DNA from: Oscillospiraceae bacterium
GTDB taxonomy: Bacteria > Bacillota > Clostridia > Oscillospirales > Acutalibacteraceae
Length of the DNA: 64,000 nucleotides
NCBI GenBank assembly: GCA_902792985.1
Contig: CADBBT010000006.1
Span: 1-64,000, forward strand
Reading direction: 5' to 3'
The position numbers and the translations under genes are program-made. Under the pieces are notes generated by a model. It did no database searches. It was not told the DNA's origin and saw nothing but the letters and a program-made list of their open reading frames with translations. Shown piece after piece: positions 52,275 through 61,812 of this stretch; the first letter of the stretch is position 1, and each line of letters opens with the position of its first letter.

Positions 52275-52513
52275 TTACGGTGCAAGCGTGGCGCCGTTCG
52301 AAAAAGAAAACGGCGTTTCTATGCCCTGCAGCGGCGGATAATCCGTGGAAAGGATCTGCGCCCCGCTGCGCAAGTTCTTCCACATGCGCCTTCTGCCACG
52401 CTTTGTCCTGTTCAAGCTGCGCAATGTTTTGCTGATACAGCGGTGTAAAGGATGCGATCATCGCCACAAGCGCAGCGATGATCCGAACAAAAAAAGAATA
52501 ATACGCGGTTCAT
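52275..52513 (-). pseudogene. small exported protein broken by two single-base shifts
   Basis: An ATG three bases after the thioredoxin stop opens MNRVLFF. Removing one T from the run of seven T restores FVRIIAALVAMIASFTPLYQ, a convincing membrane or signal segment. Removing one G from GCGGGGC then joins to AQILSTDYPPLQGIETPF and a clean stop at 52275. The tail resembles the GAQILSTDYP end of Ca-dependent phosphoinositide phospholipase C-like proteins, but the piece is too short to assign. Total length minus two bases is exactly 79 codons. Either a decayed gene or homopolymer sequencing errors. Confidence 0.4.
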
Positions 52514-52516
52514 GGC

Positions 52517-52828
52517 TTACAGCAGCATGGAAAGCAGCTTGTCCTTCGGCGTAACGCCGACAGCGGTATCAGCCACTTCGCCGTTTTTGAAGATCAGCAG
52601 CGTAGGGATGCTCATGATGCCGTACTGCGCGGCGAGGTCTTCGTTTTCGTCCACATCCACCTTGCCGACAACGATTTTTCCGTCATATTCATCCGCAAGC
52701 TCTTCCACGATGGGCGCCATCATGCGGCACGGGCCGCACCAGGTGGCCCAAAAGTCCACGAGCACGGGCAAGTTTGATTGCAGAACCTCTTTTTCAAAGT
52801 TTTCGCCGGTCAATGTGATTTCTGCCAT
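52517..52828 (-). CDS. trxA: thioredoxin
   Basis: The ATG at 52828 has AAAGGA nine bases upstream. The 103-residue protein has the active site WCGPC (Cys 31 and Cys 34), DFWATW before it, and the cis-proline segment IPTLLIF. It reduces protein disulfides in the cytoplasm. It is probably a single gene, with a broken small ORF behind it. Confidence 0.95.
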   Translation of the reverse strand: MAEITLTGENFEKEVLQSNLPVLVDFWATWCGPCRMMAPIVEELADEYDGKIVVGKVDVDENEDLAAQYGIMSIPTLLIFKNGEVADTAVGVTPKDKLLSMLL

Positions 52829-52905
52829 AGTTGTCATTCCTTTCGCATAGAAATAATGTTTGATGGTTTTATTATACCCGTTTTTTGTCAAAAGTAAAGC
52901 TTTTT

Positions 52906-54030
52906 TTATTCTGCGCCGTTTTTCCCTTCCGCCTGCCAAAGCAACTTTGCCGCCGCGCAGAAATCCTCTTTTGCCCGCGCTTTCACCTCGGAAAACGGGC
53001 GATGCAGCGCATTGGTCTCATACACCGCGGCAATGCCCGCGTTCACAAGTTGCGCTGTCGTTGCTTCGCACAGACCAACGATGGCGATCACCCTTGTGCC
53101 GCCGCTGCGCTTTGCCACACCGAAGGGCGCCTTGCCCATCAGGCTTTGCGCGTCCATCTTGCCTTCGCCCGTGATGATGAGGTCGGCGTTCTTTGCGCGT
53201 TCGGCAAACGACGCCGCGTCAAGAATATAGTCGATTCCCGGCGTGAGCTTTCCTTGCAAAAAGGCAAGGCACGCAAACCCCAGCCCGCCTGCTGCGCCGG
53301 CGCCTTCCGCCGCGCTGAGATCCGCGCCGAGCGTTTTTGCGCTCACGCTTGCCAGCACGCGCAGTCCGCGGTCCAGCGTTTCCACCGCCGCAGCGTTCGC
53401 GCCTTTTTGCGGCGCAAAGACTGCCGCCGCGCCGTTTTTGCCGAAGAGCGGATTTTTCACATCGCACAGCACTGTCACGCGCACCGTTTTCAGCCGCTTG
53501 TCCAATCCGGAAAGATCGATGCTGCATAGCTTTTCAAGCGCCGCGCCGCCGTAGGGAAGCTCTTTTCCGTCCGCATCCAGAAACCGTGCGCCGAGCGCTG
53601 TCAAAAGCCCGGTGCCGCCATCGGTCGTTGCGCTGCCGCCGAGTCCGAGCACAATTTTCCGGCAGCCACGGTTCAGTGCGTCGCAAAACAGCTCGCCGGT
53701 GCCGAACGTGCTTGCGTGCAGGGCGTCGTTTTGCAATTCAATGGCAATGCCGCTGGCGGCCGCCGTTTCGATCACCGCCGTGCCGTCGGGCAAGACCGCA
53801 TAATCCGCGTCCATTTCATGAAGCAGCGGGCTGTGGGCGCGCACGGTGACGCGCGTGCCGCCGAAAATGTGCAAAAATGCGTCGACTGTGCCTTCGCCGC
53901 CGTCGGCGATCGGCAGCGCCGTGACCAGCGCATCGGGCGAAGCGGACAAGATCTCCTGCCGCAGCAAAGCGCACACCTCGGTGGCCGAAAGGGTGCCTTT
54001 GAAGGAATCGGGCGCAAGAAGGATGTTCAT
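52906..54030 (-). CDS. glycerate 2-kinase (GarK/GlxK family)
   Basis: The 374-residue protein matches the glycerate kinase type 1 fold throughout: [14 protein letters not shown] at the start, [44 protein letters not shown] and [20 protein letters not shown]. It phosphorylates D-glycerate with ATP. Its start overlaps the stop of the HAD phosphatase gene by four bases (ATGA), so the two are translationally coupled; removal of phosphoglycolate-type products and glycerate salvage would fit together. Confidence 0.93.
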   Translation of the reverse strand: MNILLAPDSFKGTLSATEVCALLRQEILSASPDALVTALPIADGGEGTVDAFLHIFGGTRVTVRAHSPLLHEMDADYAVLPDGTAVIETAAASGIAIELQNDALHASTFGTGELFCDALNRGCRKIVLGLGGSATTDGGTGLLTALGARFLDADGKELPYGGAALEKLCSIDLSGLDKRLKTVRVTVLCDVKNPLFGKNGAAAVFAPQKGANAAAVETLDRGLRVLASVSAKTLGADLSAAEGAGAAGGLGFACLAFLQGKLTPGIDYILDAASFAERAKNADLIITGEGKMDAQSLMGKAPFGVAKRSGGTRVIAIVGLCEATTAQLVNAGIAAVYETNALHRPFSEVKARAKEDFCAAAKLLWQAEGKNGAE

Positions 54031-54677
54031 GCCGTCACCAGCCTTTCACACAAGTCCGAAAGCGAATCATACACCGGGCAGCCCGTGTCGAGCAGCCGCG
54101 TGCGGCTGTTGTGTCCGCGCGAAACGAAAAAGCAATCGCAGCCAAGGGCGGCGGCCGTCTCATAATCATGGGTCGTGTCGCCGATGAACGCCGTGCGCGC
54201 CGGATCGAGCGCATGCGCGCGCAAAAAGGAAAGCGCGGTATCCACCTTGCTTTGGCCGAGGTTGTCGCTGCTGCCGAGCACTGCTTCAAAATAGGGGTCG
54301 ATGCCGAACTCCTGCACCTGCTGCAAAAGCAGCGTCTGTTCCGCCGCAGAGATGATCACCTGATGAAATCCCGCGTTCTGCAGTGTTTGCAGCACGGGTT
54401 TTGCGTCGGCAAACAGTCCCGCTTCGTGCGAGAGCTCGCGCAGAACGTCCATGTATTCGTCCGCCACGTCGGTATAGCGCTCCTTGGAAAAATCGAAGCC
54501 CAGCCGCTCGTAAAACCGGATGATCGGAAAGCCGAAGTGGGCAAGATAGACCTCCTTGGACCCCATCTGCGTCAGCCCGCGCCGCGCAAGCAGCCGGTTT
54601 TCCACCTTGAGGTTCAGTGCAAGATCGTCCAGCAGCGTGCCGTTCCAATCCCAAAGAATCGTGTCGTATCGTTTCAT
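54027..54677 (-). CDS. HAD-family hydrolase (phosphoglycolate phosphatase type)
   Basis: This 216-residue protein has the HAD motif I DWNGTLLDD (nucleophile Asp 9, acid Asp 11 position occupied by Asn in DWN), motif II ISAAEQ, the Lys in SKVDTALSF, and motif IV FIGDTTHDYETA. The DxN form of motif I occurs in a subset of the family. The likely substrate is a small phosphorylated compound. It is coupled to glycerate kinase. Confidence 0.85.
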   Translation of the reverse strand: MKRYDTILWDWNGTLLDDLALNLKVENRLLARRGLTQMGSKEVYLAHFGFPIIRFYERLGFDFSKERYTDVADEYMDVLRELSHEAGLFADAKPVLQTLQNAGFHQVIISAAEQTLLLQQVQEFGIDPYFEAVLGSSDNLGQSKVDTALSFLRAHALDPARTAFIGDTTHDYETAAALGCDCFFVSRGHNSRTRLLDTGCPVYDSLSDLCERLVTA

Positions 54678-54752
54678 TCGCTTTCTCTTGAATTCCTTTC
54701 AAAAACGTGTTATGATAAAATGTATAAGAATCTGAACAGAGGTTGATCCGCT

Positions 54753-55682
54753 ATGAAAACACTTGATCTGATCATTCCCTGCTATAACGAGGCGCAGGTG
54801 CTGCCGCTGCTGATGCAGGCGCTGCAAGAGGTGCGTGCCGCGCTGAACAGCTACGACTGCCGCCTGATCTTTGTGGATGACGGCAGCAGCGACGCGACGC
54901 TGGATGTGCTCAAAGGCTTTGCCGCGGCCGATCGCGCTGTGCGCTACCTTTCGTTTTCGCGCAACTTCGGCAAGGAGGCCGCCATGCTCGCGGGGCTGCG
55001 CGCCGCAAAAGCGGACTATATCGGCATTCTCGACGCCGACCTGCAGCACAGTCCGGCGCTGCTGCCGGAGATGCTGCACGCGCTGGAGGAGGGCTATGAC
55101 GTTGCCGCCGCAAAGCGAACCGACCGCAGCGGCGAAAACAAGCTGGTCAGCCGCCTGTCGAACGCGTTCTACAAGCTGTCCAACCGCGTGAGCGACGTGC
55201 AGATCGACCCCGGCGCGCAGGACTTTCGCGTGATGCGCCGCTGTGTGGCGGACGCGATCCTTTCTCTGCCGGAGCACCGCCGCTTCACCAAAGGCATCTT
55301 CGCCTTTGTGGGCTTTCGAACAAAATGGTTCCCGCACGAAAACGCCGCACGCGCCGCCGGCGAAACAAAATGGAGCCTTGCAAAACTTGTGCGCTACGCG
55401 CTGGACGGCATTCTTGCGTTTTCCGACCGGCTGCTGCTTTTGCCGTTGTTTTTCGGCGCGCTTTGCTGCGGCGGCAGTCTGATTGCGCTGCTTGTGCAGC
55501 TCATTTTGCAGCTTTGCACGCCCGTCACCGTGCACGCCGTGCATCCGCTCGTTGCCGTGGCGTTTTTGCTCACGGGACTGCTGCTGCTGTCGCTCGGGGT
55601 GCTCGGCGTCTATCTTTCGCGCGTGCTCACGGAAGTGCGCGGCCGGCCGCAGTATATTATCCGCGAGAGCAATCTGTCATGA
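54753..55682 (+). CDS. family 2 glycosyltransferase, DPM1/GtrB type
   Basis: This 309-residue membrane protein has the GT2 catalytic domain (IIPCYNEAQVLP, FVDDGSSDATL, LDADLQHSPALLP) and two C-terminal membrane helices (about 230-295). It probably moves a sugar to a polyprenyl phosphate carrier on the inner face of the membrane. Its stop overlaps the comF-like start by ATGA. Confidence 0.9.
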   Translation: MKTLDLIIPCYNEAQVLPLLMQALQEVRAALNSYDCRLIFVDDGSSDATLDVLKGFAAADRAVRYLSFSRNFGKEAAMLAGLRAAKADYIGILDADLQHSPALLPEMLHALEEGYDVAAAKRTDRSGENKLVSRLSNAFYKLSNRVSDVQIDPGAQDFRVMRRCVADAILSLPEHRRFTKGIFAFVGFRTKWFPHENAARAAGETKWSLAKLVRYALDGILAFSDRLLLLPLFFGALCCGGSLIALLVQLILQLCTPVTVHAVHPLVAVAFLLTGLLLLSLGVLGVYLSRVLTEVRGRPQYIIRESNLS

Positions 55683-56395
55683 TCCTTTCGCGTCTGCTCG
55701 ATCTGTTTTATCCGCGGCGCTGCCCGGTTTGCGGAAAGGTGCTGCCGTTCGGTGAAACGCAGTGCACCTGTCACAGTTTGCAGACCAAGCGCGTGGACGC
55801 CCCGGCTTGCGAACACTGCGGCGCCGGACTTGACCGCTGCACCTGCCAAAGGACGGGCGAACTGACGCTCCCCCATCTCGCCGCACCGTTTTATTATTGC
55901 GGCAAGGTACGCGACGACCTGCTCGAGCTCAAGTTTCACGGTGAAAAAACGCTTGCGGTACAGCTCGGCCGCGAGATGGCGGTTTGCTTTGCCGTGCGGT
56001 TTCCCGATGTGCAGCCGGATGTGGTCACGAGCGTGCCCATGACGAAAAAGGGCGAACGCGCACGCGGATTCAACCAGAGCACACTGTTGGCAAAGCAGGT
56101 CGCGCAGCAGCTTTTGCTCCCCTTCTCGCCGCTTTTGAAAAAGACACGCGAGACCGAAAAGCAGCACGCATGCAGCGAAACGCAGCGCAAGACGAATCTT
56201 CTCGGCGCGTTTGCGCTGCAAAAGAACGCCGACGTGTGCGGCAAGACCGTTTTGCTCATCGACGATATCAAAACCACAGGCGCAACGCTGCGGGAATGCG
56301 CGCAGACGCTAAAGGAAAACGGCGCAGCGTCGGTCTACTGCCTGTGCTGCGCGGTCACGGAGTATTTTGTTGATCAGACCAGCGGGATCTCGTAG
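55679..56395 (+). CDS. comF: ComF-family phosphoribosyltransferase-like protein
   Basis: The ATG at 55679 overlaps the glycosyltransferase stop; longer readings lie inside that gene. The 238-residue protein has an N-terminal zinc finger (CPVCGK, CTCH, CEHCGAG, CTC) and a C-terminal PRT domain with the PRPP loop VLLIDDIKTTGAT and ARGFNQ. The family takes part in DNA uptake with the ComFA helicase. No other competence genes are near. The last 22 bp overlap the converging metallophosphoesterase gene. Confidence 0.9.
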   Translation: MILSRLLDLFYPRRCPVCGKVLPFGETQCTCHSLQTKRVDAPACEHCGAGLDRCTCQRTGELTLPHLAAPFYYCGKVRDDLLELKFHGEKTLAVQLGREMAVCFAVRFPDVQPDVVTSVPMTKKGERARGFNQSTLLAKQVAQQLLLPFSPLLKKTRETEKQHACSETQRKTNLLGAFALQKNADVCGKTVLLIDDIKTTGATLRECAQTLKENGAASVYCLCCAVTEYFVDQTSGIS

Positions 56396-57342
56396 TTGTA
56401 ATTCGCCAGCCAGTTGTGCAGATAGTAATTGCGGCAGCGGAAGGTCACGCTTGTTTCACGCACCTCCATCAGAAAGCCGAGGCCGTTCACAGCAAGCCCG
56501 ACCGGCCAGTTCGGCATCAGATAAGACGGCAGATTCAGATAATGCACGCCGTTCACACAGTTGTAGGTCGGCACGTCCTGATTCTTGGACAGCGCCTTAT
56601 GAAAATGACCCGACAGGCAGAACACGTTGGAATGCGCTTCCAGCGTGTTTTTGATTGCGCTGCTCCAAGGCTCCTCGGTGCCGCCGCCCTCATAAAAGTT
56701 TTCTTCCCCGTGAATGCCGGACAGGGGCACGTGCATCAGCACAAACACCGGCTTGCCCTGATCGGCATAGGTGTTCAGCTCGCTTTCCAAAAACCGCAGC
56801 GCATCGTCGCTGTATTCGGGATGATCCCAGTTGTCTGCGCTCTCGTCGTTCAGGCAGATGAACGCATAGCCGTTCACAAGGCGGGTGTAATAGGGCGTGT
56901 CGATCCCGTAATCGAGATATTCGTTGCAAAGCGAAACAAAATCCGCCAGCGCTTCGGGGTTCATCCGTCCGCCGTCCGCGTCCTTCGCGTGGCCGATGTC
57001 GTGGTTGCCGGAGATGATGACCGGCGTCGTTTCGTCGCCGAGCGAATCTTTCGTGATCTCAAAAAAGCGTTCGAGTGTGGCATAGTCGCCGTAATTGGTC
57101 AAATCGCCGAGCACAAGCGCGGCGTCGGGCGAAAGGGAAAGCATATCGCGATAGCAGTTTTTCAGCGCAAGCTGCCCGAGCGGGAGCCGGCGGTCGATGT
57201 GCACATCGGACACGATGGCTGCGCTCATGCGGATGCTCTCGTCCTTTTCCTCTTTGACGGCGCCGGAAAGCGGGATGAGCGCCAGAAGGAACGCGAGGAA
57301 CATGGAAAGATAGCGGCGAAGCAGGTGGATTGCATGGCTCAT
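56374..57342 (-). CDS. membrane-anchored or secreted calcineurin-like phosphoesterase
   Basis: A signal/anchor segment (about 8-28) precedes a calcineurin-like fold with the full metal motif set: SDVHIDRR, LGDLTNYGD, SGNHDIGHAKD, LMHVPLSG and LSGHFHK. AAAGGAG precedes the ATG. The 322-residue protein could act on nucleotides or phosphate esters outside the membrane. A repeat array begins only about 28 bp before the start codon, leaving no room for an ordinary promoter between them. Confidence 0.88.
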   Translation of the reverse strand: MSHAIHLLRRYLSMFLAFLLALIPLSGAVKEEKDESIRMSAAIVSDVHIDRRLPLGQLALKNCYRDMLSLSPDAALVLGDLTNYGDYATLERFFEITKDSLGDETTPVIISGNHDIGHAKDADGGRMNPEALADFVSLCNEYLDYGIDTPYYTRLVNGYAFICLNDESADNWDHPEYSDDALRFLESELNTYADQGKPVFVLMHVPLSGIHGEENFYEGGGTEEPWSSAIKNTLEAHSNVFCLSGHFHKALSKNQDVPTYNCVNGVHYLNLPSYLMPNWPVGLAVNGLGFLMEVRETSVTFRCRNYYLHNWLANYNYEIPLV

Positions 57343-57369
57343 GGAAAAACAGCTCCTTTGCAGCGTATG

Positions 57370-57879
57370 GTTGAGGGGGAGGGAGTAGGGATTAGGGAGT
57401 AGGGATTAAGGGATTAAGGGGTTGAGGGATTGAGGGATTGAGGGATTGAGGGATTGAGTGGTCAGGGGTCAGGGATCAGGGATCAGGGGTCAGGGATCAG
57501 GGATCAGGGAACAGGGAACAGGGAACAGGGATCAGGAAACAGGGGTCAGGGAACAGGGAACAGGGGTCAGGGAACAGGGATCAGGGAACAGGGGTCAGGG
57601 AACAGGGAACAGGGAACAGGGGTCAGGGAACAGGGATCAGGGAACAGGGGTCAGGGGTCAGGGGTCAGGGAACAGGGGTCAGGGATCAGGGGTCAGGGAA
57701 CAGGGGTCAGGGAACAGGGGTCAGGGAACAGGGGTCAGGGATCAGGGAACAGGGGTCAGGGATCAGAAAACAGGTTTAGGATCTTATTCCCTTATTCCCT
57801 TATTCCCTTATTCCCTTATTCCCTTATTCCCTTATTCCCTTATTCCCTTATTCCCTTATTCCCTTATTCCCTTATTCCC
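57370..57879 (+). repeat. large composite heptamer/octamer tandem repeat
   Basis: 57370-57458 is made of GGGATTAA/GGGATTGA octamers; 57460-57775 of 43 heptamers CAGG plus GGT, GAT or GAA; 57784-57879 of twelve TTATTCCC octamers. The right octamer is the reverse complement of the left one with one mismatch per unit, so the ends are inverted relative to each other. GGG runs every seven bases give strong G-quadruplex potential. It fills most of the 740-bp gene-free stretch 57343-58081; the rest holds two hairpins. Confidence 0.92.
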
Positions 57880-58032
57880 TCCGCTCTCCACTCTTCACTA
57901 ATCCCTACAATTCATTCTATTTTATCGTTTTTCACCGCAAAAAACAAGAGTGCGAAAATCAAGTTCACACTCTTGTCATACATTTCGGCAAATCGCATAA
58001 AAAGGCGGGGCTGTTTTCATGCGCAGAACCAT

Positions 58033-58076
58033 CCGCCGCGGACGTTTGGAACTCCGCGGCGGACCGTTTTTCATTT
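58033..58076 (+). terminator. terminator-like hairpin
   Basis: CCGCCGCGGA and TCCGCGGCGG are perfect arms (58033-58062), followed on the plus strand by ACCGTTTTTC. On the minus strand it follows the stop of the next gene by 20 bp. Confidence 0.5.
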
Positions 58077-58081
58077 TTGCT

Positions 58082-59323
58082 TTACTTTCTCAGTCCGAAC
58101 AGGGCGAGTATGCTGTGGAATATTCTGACAAAGAAGCCAAGGAAACCCGTGTGGACTTCGCCGCAATATTTACAGGCGTTGGGGTTGTTCGTGGGTTGAT
58201 CAGGTTCGGTTGTAGTTGTCGGGGCGTCGTTCGGCATTTGCTTGATGCAAGGTCTTGTGCCGTTATATTGCACTTGATCAATCAAGCTTGTCTTTTGAAG
58301 CAGCGCATAATCACCGTTGGCAACGAAGTAATATATATTTTCTGTTTGCTGATCGAACCAGACCTGCGTCGGGAAGACACCTATTGCTTTCATCGCAACA
58401 ACTTGCCGTTTCATCATTTCCGGCGTGATTTGTTCTATTTCCGCTTTTTGCGCGGGAGCCGGTTTTTTGGAAGAAAAGCTAATCCTTCCGGATATTAAGG
58501 GAGCTGCCCACCAATAGAATGCCTCTTCATCAAAATACCAGTCGCCGGGCTGCACCGTTTCCGTCAAGGACATCTTCAGCTTGGTATACCCCGAAAGGTT
58601 GGGATAATTCTGCTTCGCGAAATGGAACACGACGGTTTCATCGTTTTCAAAGCTTGTTCCGTACGCTGCAAGCACTGCGCCGTCATCGCTGTCATGGTCG
58701 GGAACAAATATATACCCGTTATTTGGGATCGCGTTGATTTCAACATCCGTTCCGTAAGGATAAGAATACGTGCCGCTTGTGACAACGGTAGTTACGTCTT
58801 TGGTTGGGTCGAGGTCCGGTGAACAAACGGTCAAATAGAGCGTGCCGCCCGCCGGCGGGTCAGCGGTCACAGTGAGCTGCGGGTCGCGCGCGGTGAATCG
58901 CCAAGCGATCGCAATACTGGAAGTTGCAATCAGTTTGATCTCTGCCGCTTCGCCGTTAATGGTGACGGTCGGACGCGTAGAGGAATCAAAATAGAGATTT
59001 TCGTTGTTTCTGATCACAAGCGTTTGAAGCTGATAAGTTTTTCCTTTTACAAAGGGTCCTGTGGCGGCTGTGGTCGTTCCGTCCGCAGCAACTTCATAGA
59101 CGCCGAACCCGTTCAGGCGCAAGGTTTCGCCGGTATTTGCCACGGCGATAAAATCGCTGACCGTCGGCAGCTCACGCCCGGCAAAAGGATACCCGTAGAT
59201 GCTGCTCGTAATCTCAACGCTTGAACAACGAACCGGGTCGCTCGCACTCGCAAACAGACCGAGGCTGCCCGTCAGCATCAGCACAGCCAACAGGATGGAA
59301 AGGATTTTCTTTGTCGTTTTCAT
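58082..59323 (-). CDS. secreted protein with CxYCG knuckle and hydrophobic tail
   Basis: The 413-residue protein has a signal peptide (1-27, ending ASAS) and AAGGAG before its ATG. The body (30-340) is beta-rich and unrecognised, without Cys pairs or catalytic motifs. After a Thr/Pro linker the end is CKYCGEVHTGFLG followed by the hydrophobic helix FFVRIFHSILALFGLRK, nearly identical to the ending of the CHAP protein. Transcription should start at a tetranucleotide repeat and pass a terminator-like hairpin, so its level may vary between cells. Function unknown. Confidence 0.82.
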   Translation of the reverse strand: MKTTKKILSILLAVLMLTGSLGLFASASDPVRCSSVEITSSIYGYPFAGRELPTVSDFIAVANTGETLRLNGFGVYEVAADGTTTAATGPFVKGKTYQLQTLVIRNNENLYFDSSTRPTVTINGEAAEIKLIATSSIAIAWRFTARDPQLTVTADPPAGGTLYLTVCSPDLDPTKDVTTVVTSGTYSYPYGTDVEINAIPNNGYIFVPDHDSDDGAVLAAYGTSFENDETVVFHFAKQNYPNLSGYTKLKMSLTETVQPGDWYFDEEAFYWWAAPLISGRISFSSKKPAPAQKAEIEQITPEMMKRQVVAMKAIGVFPTQVWFDQQTENIYYFVANGDYALLQKTSLIDQVQYNGTRPCIKQMPNDAPTTTTEPDQPTNNPNACKYCGEVHTGFLGFFVRIFHSILALFGLRK

Positions 59324-59340
59324 ACTGATTTCTCCTTTTT

Positions 59341-59546
<206 letters not shown>

Positions 59547-59677
59547 CCCTTTCCGTAAGTTTCTATCAAAATTTTACCATAGTTTTTGCCGTTTGTCTAT
59601 CGTCACTTGTGACTATATTTTCGGCTCGTTTTTGACAGTTTTGCGAAAAGAGTTGCCCTTGGCCGCATGAATTTCTG

Positions 59678-61570
59678 TTATTTTCGTTTTTCCCTGCCGA
59701 GCATGCGCATGGAATTGAGGATGCACAGCACCGCGACGCCCACATCGCCGAACACCGCCATCCACATCGTTGTAAGTCCGAACGCGCTCAGCAGCAAAAT
59801 TGCGAGCTTGACAGCCAGTGCAAACACCACATTGCCCTTGACAATGCCCATCGTTTTGCGCGCAATGGCAACGGTGCGCGGCAGCTTTTCCAGATCGTCG
59901 TCCATCAGCACGATATCCGCCGCCTCGATCGCGGCGTCCGCACCGAGCGCGCCCATGGCAAAACCGACGTCCGCGCGCATGAGCACCGGCGCGTCGTTGA
60001 GCCCGTCGCCCACATAGCCGACCGCCGTGCCCGGCGTTTTTGTTTGCAGCAGCGTTTCTACCGCGGCGACTTTATCCCCCGGCAGCAGTTCTGCACGCAC
60101 CGTGTCCACGCCGACCGCGTTGCCGACCGCCTGCGCCGCCGATGCGCGGTCGCCGGTGAGCATGACCGTTTGCGTCACGCCGCACTGTTTCAGCGCCGCA
60201 AGCGCCTGTTTTGCGCCCGGCTTCACACGGTCGCCGATCACGATCGCGCCCTGATACGCTCCGTCAAACGCAGCATAGACAACCGTTCCGGCTTCTTCGC
60301 ACGGTTCAAACGCCACACCGTTTTCGCGCAGCAGCTTTTCATTGCCCAAAAGCAGCGGCTGTCCGTCCAGCAGCACGCATACACCCTGCCCCGCGATCTC
60401 ATGCGGTTCACCCAACGGCGCAAGGTCGATTTCTTTGCCGTAGCTCTCGCGCAGCGCCTCGGCGATCGGGTGGTTCGAATAGCCCTCTCCGAGCGCGGCG
60501 AGCTGCAGCAGTCCGTCGCGGGTCTGCCCGTTCGCCGGATGGATGCTCTGCACGGTAAAGGTGCCCACGGTGAGCGTGCCGGTCTTGTCCATCGCAAGCG
60601 TTTTGAGCTTTGCGGCGGCTTCCAGAAAGTTTGATCCCTTGATCAGCACGCCGATGCGCGACGCGGCGCCGATGCCGCCGAAAAAGCCGAGCGGTACGGA
60701 GATCACCAGCGCACACGGGCACGAAACGATCAAAAAGTTGCATGCGCGGCGAATGCCGTCTGTCCAAGATGTTTTAAAGATCAGCGGCAGCAGCACAGCC
60801 AGCAGCACGGCGGCGACCGTCACCACAGGGGTATAGACCTTTGCAAAGCGTGTGATGAAGTTTTCCAGCTTTGCTTTTTTGTTCGTCGCGGTCTCCACCA
60901 TCTCCAGAATCCTGGCGACCGTGGAATCCTCATAGCGCCGCGTCACCTCGATCGTCAGCGGCGCATCGTTCACCACGCAGCCGCTCACGACCGCATCGCC
61001 GACATCCACGCGCCGCGGAACGGCTTCACCGGTCAGCGCTGCGGTATCCAGAAAAGCAGTACCGGAAAGCACGATGCCGTCCAGCGGCACTTTTTCGCCG
61101 GGTTTGACAAGGATGTGCGCGCCGATCTCCACGTCTTCGGGATCGACGATCTCCACACCGCTGTCCGTCACAAGGTTCGCCGTTTCAGCCGCCAGCGAGA
61201 GCAGATCGCTGATCTCCCGGCGGGAGCGGCCGACCGCGCAGCTTTGAAACAGTTCGCCGACCTGATAAAACAGCATTACTGCCAGCGCCTCGGGATACTC
61301 CGATTCACCGAACAGGCCGAGCGCAAAGGCCGCGAGCGTTGCAAGGCTCATCAGAAAGTTTTCGTCAAAGACGTTGCCGCGCACAATGTTGCGTCCCGCC
61401 TTCAGCAGCACATCATAACCGATCAGCAGATACGGCAGCAGATACAGCAGAAAAACCGCCCAATTCGCCAGCGGCGCGAGCACCCCGGTGTGTTCCAGCA
61501 CCAGCAGCACCGCAAAAAGCACGGCTGTGACGAGGATGCGCACCAGCGTTTGCTTTTGTTTTTTATTCAT
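59678..61570 (-). CDS. Zn/Cd/Pb-exporting P1B-type ATPase
   Basis: The 630-residue ATPase has six to eight membrane helices, the actuator motif TGEAVP (180-185), the CPC metal site (284-286), phosphorylation motif DKTGTLT (328-334) and GDGLNDAPVL near the end. The CPC form and the ending NSMR point to divalent Zn/Cd export. It lacks its own N-terminal metal-binding domain; a separate 71-residue one is encoded 13 bp upstream. It is the last gene of an ArsR-controlled operon. Confidence 0.93.
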   Translation of the reverse strand: MNKKQKQTLVRILVTAVLFAVLLVLEHTGVLAPLANWAVFLLYLLPYLLIGYDVLLKAGRNIVRGNVFDENFLMSLATLAAFALGLFGESEYPEALAVMLFYQVGELFQSCAVGRSRREISDLLSLAAETANLVTDSGVEIVDPEDVEIGAHILVKPGEKVPLDGIVLSGTAFLDTAALTGEAVPRRVDVGDAVVSGCVVNDAPLTIEVTRRYEDSTVARILEMVETATNKKAKLENFITRFAKVYTPVVTVAAVLLAVLLPLIFKTSWTDGIRRACNFLIVSCPCALVISVPLGFFGGIGAASRIGVLIKGSNFLEAAAKLKTLAMDKTGTLTVGTFTVQSIHPANGQTRDGLLQLAALGEGYSNHPIAEALRESYGKEIDLAPLGEPHEIAGQGVCVLLDGQPLLLGNEKLLRENGVAFEPCEEAGTVVYAAFDGAYQGAIVIGDRVKPGAKQALAALKQCGVTQTVMLTGDRASAAQAVGNAVGVDTVRAELLPGDKVAAVETLLQTKTPGTAVGYVGDGLNDAPVLMRADVGFAMGALGADAAIEAADIVLMDDDLEKLPRTVAIARKTMGIVKGNVVFALAVKLAILLLSAFGLTTMWMAVFGDVGVAVLCILNSMRMLGREKRK

Positions 61571-61583
61571 AACCCTGTTCGCC

Positions 61584-61799
61584 TCAAACCGTGATGACCG
61601 TGTCGGGCTCCACCTTTTTTGCGGCCTTGATGACGTCCTTCAAAACAGCGTCAAAGCGTGCTTCATCTGCGACCAGCGTCAGCTTTTGCATCAAAAAGTT
61701 CACCGTGGCGTCCTCAACGCCCTCCACCTTTTTGATTGCGTCCTCCAGCTTTACCGCACAGGCGGCGCAGTCCACTTCGCACTTGAATTTCTTTTTCAT
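61584..61799 (-). CDS. free-standing heavy-metal-binding (HMA) protein
   Basis: The ATG at 61799 has AAGGAGG upstream. The 71-residue ferredoxin-like fold has the metal loop DCAAC near residue 9-13. It has the HMA fold and probably hands metal to the adjoining ATPase, replacing the domain that is usually fused to it. Confidence 0.88.
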   Translation of the reverse strand: MKKKFKCEVDCAACAVKLEDAIKKVEGVEDATVNFLMQKLTLVADEARFDAVLKDVIKAAKKVEPDTVITV

Positions 61800-61812
61800 C
61801 TTCAGGACCTCC

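Noticed and set aside
52195..52467. 90-residue minus-strand ORF starting with GTG
   Set aside because: It is one frame of the broken small gene and reads on through a terminator hairpin; the frame-corrected version explains the sequence better.
57460..57775. Possible CRISPR array
   Set aside because: Units are 7 bp without unique spacers, and no cas genes are present.
57454..58128. Reading frames rich in Gly, Gln and Arg followed by Leu-Ile-Pro repeats
   Set aside because: They are translations of seven- and eight-base repeats; all frames stay open because no unit contains a stop, and there is no ribosome binding site.
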